From Thalassolituus sp006212115 (GTDB taxonomy: Bacteria; Pseudomonadota; Gammaproteobacteria; Pseudomonadales; Oceanobacteraceae), in assembly GCF_040372045.1 (NCBI RefSeq), contig NZ_BAABWH010000001.1: a stretch of 64,000 nt of DNA; one strand, 5' to 3'. The notes beneath the pieces were generated by a model. That model was not told the DNA's origin. It saw only the letters and a program-made list of their open reading frames with translations, and searched no databases. Shown here in pieces: positions 62,334 to 64,000 of the stretch. Each line of letters begins with the position of its first letter. Position 1 is the stretch's first letter. Both the position numbers and the translations under genes were made by a program.

Positions 62334-62449
62334 GACCGTCGGCGAGGCCGCTAGCGCAAGGCGGAAAAGAGTGAGGAAGCGCAGTGTATAAGTCATACAT
62401 GAGCATTCCGAACTCTTTTCCAACACCGCGATAGCAACGCAGCCAGGTC
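62334..62449 (-). repeat. Dispersed hairpin repeat, copy 3 (behind dnaK)
   Basis: Begins GACCGTCGGCGA and ends GCAGCCAGGTC, as copy 2 does. Outer arms GGAAAAGAGT (62363-62372) and ACTCTTTTCC (62412-62421), then GGAA/TTCC, then GTGTAT/ATACAT around AAGTC. It ends seven bases before the dnaK stop codon and lies between dnaK and dnaJ. Confidence 0.9.
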
Positions 62450-62456
62450 TATAGCC

Positions 62457-64000
62457 TTATTTGTCTTTAACTTCTTCGAACTCAGCGTCTACCACATCGT
62501 CGTCTTGAGCGCTGCCTTCCGCCTGCTCCGCACCACCGGCTGCTTCAGCCTGTGCTGCCTGCTCTGCGTACAGCTTCTGCGCCAGCGATGAAGATGCTTC
62601 TGTCAGTGCATTGGTCTTGGCTTCGATGTTGTCTTTGTCGTCGCCTTTCAATGCTTCTTCCAGATCAGCGATGGCTGCTTCGATGGCAGATTTCTCTTCA
62701 TCGGTCGCTTTGTCGCCGGCTTCTTCCAGTGTCTTACGAGTCGCGTGGATCAGGCCATCCGCTGTGTTGCGAACCTGAACCATTTCTTCGAACTTCTTAT
62801 CCGCTTCTGCGTTGGCTTCTGCGTCAGATACCATCTGTTCGATTTCTTCGTCGCTCAGACCGGAGTTCGCTTTAATCACGATGGACTGTTCTTTGCCCGT
62901 CGCCTTGTCTTTCGCACTTACGTTCAGGATACCGTTGGCATCGATGTCGAAGGTCACTTCAATCTGTGGCATACCACGTGCTGCTGGCGGAATGTCTGCC
63001 AGGTCGAAACGACCCAGGGACTTGTTCTGTGCCGCCTGCTTACGCTCACCCTGTACCACGTGAATGGTTACCGCGGTCTGGTTGTCTTCTGCGGTTGAGA
63101 AAACCTGCGACTTCTTAGTAGGAATCGTGGTGTTTTTCTCAATCACCGGCGTGGCTACGCCACCCATGGTTTCGATACCCAGGGTCAGTGGTGTTACGTC
63201 GAGCAGCAGTACGTCTTTCACGTCGCCAGACAGTACCGCACCCTGAATCGATGCACCTACTGCAACCGCTTCGTCTGGGTTAACGTCTTTGCGTGGCTCT
63301 TTACCGAAGAATTCAGCAACGCTCTTCTGAACCATTGGCATACGAGTCTGACCACCCACCAGAATCACTTCGTCGATTTCTGATGCGCTCAGGTCAGCAT
63401 CCGCCAGTGCAGTGCGGCATGGGTCCAGTGAACGCTTAACCAGTTCTTCTACCAGAGACTCCAGCTTAGCGCGGGTCACTTTGACGTTCAGGTGCTTAGG
63501 ACCAGACGCATCTGCAGTGATGTACGGCAGGTTAACGTCAGTCTGCTGGCTTGACGACAGCTCAACTTTCGCTTTTTCTGCGGCTTCTTTCAGACGCTGC
63601 AGGGCCAGCGGATCGTTGTGCAGGTCGATACCGCTTTCTTTCTTGAATTCGTCTGCCAGGTATTCGATCAGGCGCAGGTCAAAGTCTTCACCACCGAGGA
63701 AGGTGTCACCGTTGGTCGCCAGAACTTCAAACTGCTTCTCGCCGTCTACGTCCGCAACTTCGATGATAGAGATATCGAATGTACCACCACCGAGGTCGTA
63801 TACCGCGATAGTACGGTCACCCGCCTGCTTGTCGATACCGTATGCCAGTGCCGCTGCAGTTGGCTCGTTGATGATACGCTTAACTTCAAGGCCCGCGATC
63901 TTACCGGCGTCTTTGGTTGCCTGACGCTGAGAATCGTTGAAGTATGCTGGTACAGTGATCACCGCCTCAGTTACTGGCTCACCCAGGTAATCTTCTGCAG
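62457..64000 (-). CDS. dnaK: Chaperone protein DnaK (N-terminal part outside the window)
   Basis: The reading frame runs off the right end of the window, so about 514 C-terminal residues are seen of an expected 640. EAVITVPAYFNDSQRQATKDAG, VYDLGGGTFDISI and FFGKEPRKDVNPDEAVA are the ATPase domain; the substrate-binding domain and the EFEEVKDK end follow. A GTG within VITVPAYF is an internal valine codon, not a start. The heat-shock promoter and grpE should lie to the right. Confidence 0.98.
   Translation of the reverse strand, partial: AEDYLGEPVTEAVITVPAYFNDSQRQATKDAGKIAGLEVKRIINEPTAAALAYGIDKQAGDRTIAVYDLGGGTFDISIIEVADVDGEKQFEVLATNGDTFLGGEDFDLRLIEYLADEFKKESGIDLHNDPLALQRLKEAAEKAKVELSSSQQTDVNLPYITADASGPKHLNVKVTRAKLESLVEELVKRSLDPCRTALADADLSASEIDEVILVGGQTRMPMVQKSVAEFFGKEPRKDVNPDEAVAVGASIQGAVLSGDVKDVLLLDVTPLTLGIETMGGVATPVIEKNTTIPTKKSQVFSTAEDNQTAVTIHVVQGERKQAAQNKSLGRFDLADIPPAARGMPQIEVTFDIDANGILNVSAKDKATGKEQSIVIKANSGLSDEEIEQMVSDAEANAEADKKFEEMVQVRNTADGLIHATRKTLEEAGDKATDEEKSAIEAAIADLEEALKGDDKDNIEAKTNALTEASSSLAQKLYAEQAAQAEAAGGAEQAEGSAQDDDVVDAEFEEVKDK

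Noticed and set aside
63950..63962. GTG at 63962 as the dnaK start
   Set aside because: It encodes the valine of VITVPAYF in the middle of the ATPase domain, and the frame stays open to the window edge with matching DnaK sequence.

Overview
The window looks like chromosome of a marine gammaproteobacterium of the Oceanospirillales/Pseudomonadales type. Three things suggest this: the gene order dnaK-dnaJ-dapB-carA-carB-greA-yhbY-rlmE-ftsH-folP-glmM-tpiA-secG-tRNA-Leu-rimP-nusA-infB-rbfA-truB-rpsO-pnp, which I know from Pseudomonas-like genomes; a sodium-pumping oxaloacetate decarboxylase; and genes for marine compatible solutes. No genus can be assigned from the sequence alone. I see no phage, integrase, transposase, CRISPR array or rRNA operon.

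Region 1 (1-14.4 kb) is accessory and osmolyte-related. A secreted beta-propeller protein is followed by a four-gene operon (1.8-7.0 kb) that reads as an ectoine degradation pathway: M20 deacetylase, PLP aminotransferase, M24 ectoine hydrolase and aldehyde dehydrogenase. Next comes a glucosylglycerol cassette on the minus strand (7.2-12.5 kb): a fused phosphatase/glucosylglycerol-phosphate synthase, an MFS transporter and a GH13_18 phosphorylase. Malate:quinone oxidoreductase follows.

Region 2 (14.4-33.3 kb) holds an MgtC-like membrane protein, the oadGAB sodium pump, dusC, a small membrane protein behind a Fur box, the rpe-gph-rmuC-cmoA-cmoB operon, a DUF3530 protein, a chemotaxis-like coiled-coil protein paired with a degenerate diiron MBL protein, a PhzF-family protein, two orphan genes, a secreted subtilase with a structured 5' leader, and a TauD-like dioxygenase.

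Region 3 (33.3-64 kb) is the conserved information-processing and housekeeping block, nearly all on the minus strand. It is interrupted twice. A lipid cluster (49.1-52.9 kb: KAS III-like enzyme, thioesterase, PaaX-family regulator, fatty-acid desaturase) lies between yhbY and greA. A LuxR/HapR-like TetR regulator and a secreted START-domain-like protein lie between carA and dapB.

The most unusual non-coding content is: (a) a hairpin repeat family with three copies, each directly behind the stop codon of dapB, dnaJ or dnaK, whose arms differ between copies but still pair; (b) a 66-bp three-stem repeat after the ectoine operon; (c) two GTAG-type REP elements; (d) six tandem 16-bp units upstream of the phzF-like gene; (e) a run of four stem-loops before the subtilase; and (f) an Arg-rich reading frame that runs through a strong terminator upstream of carA.
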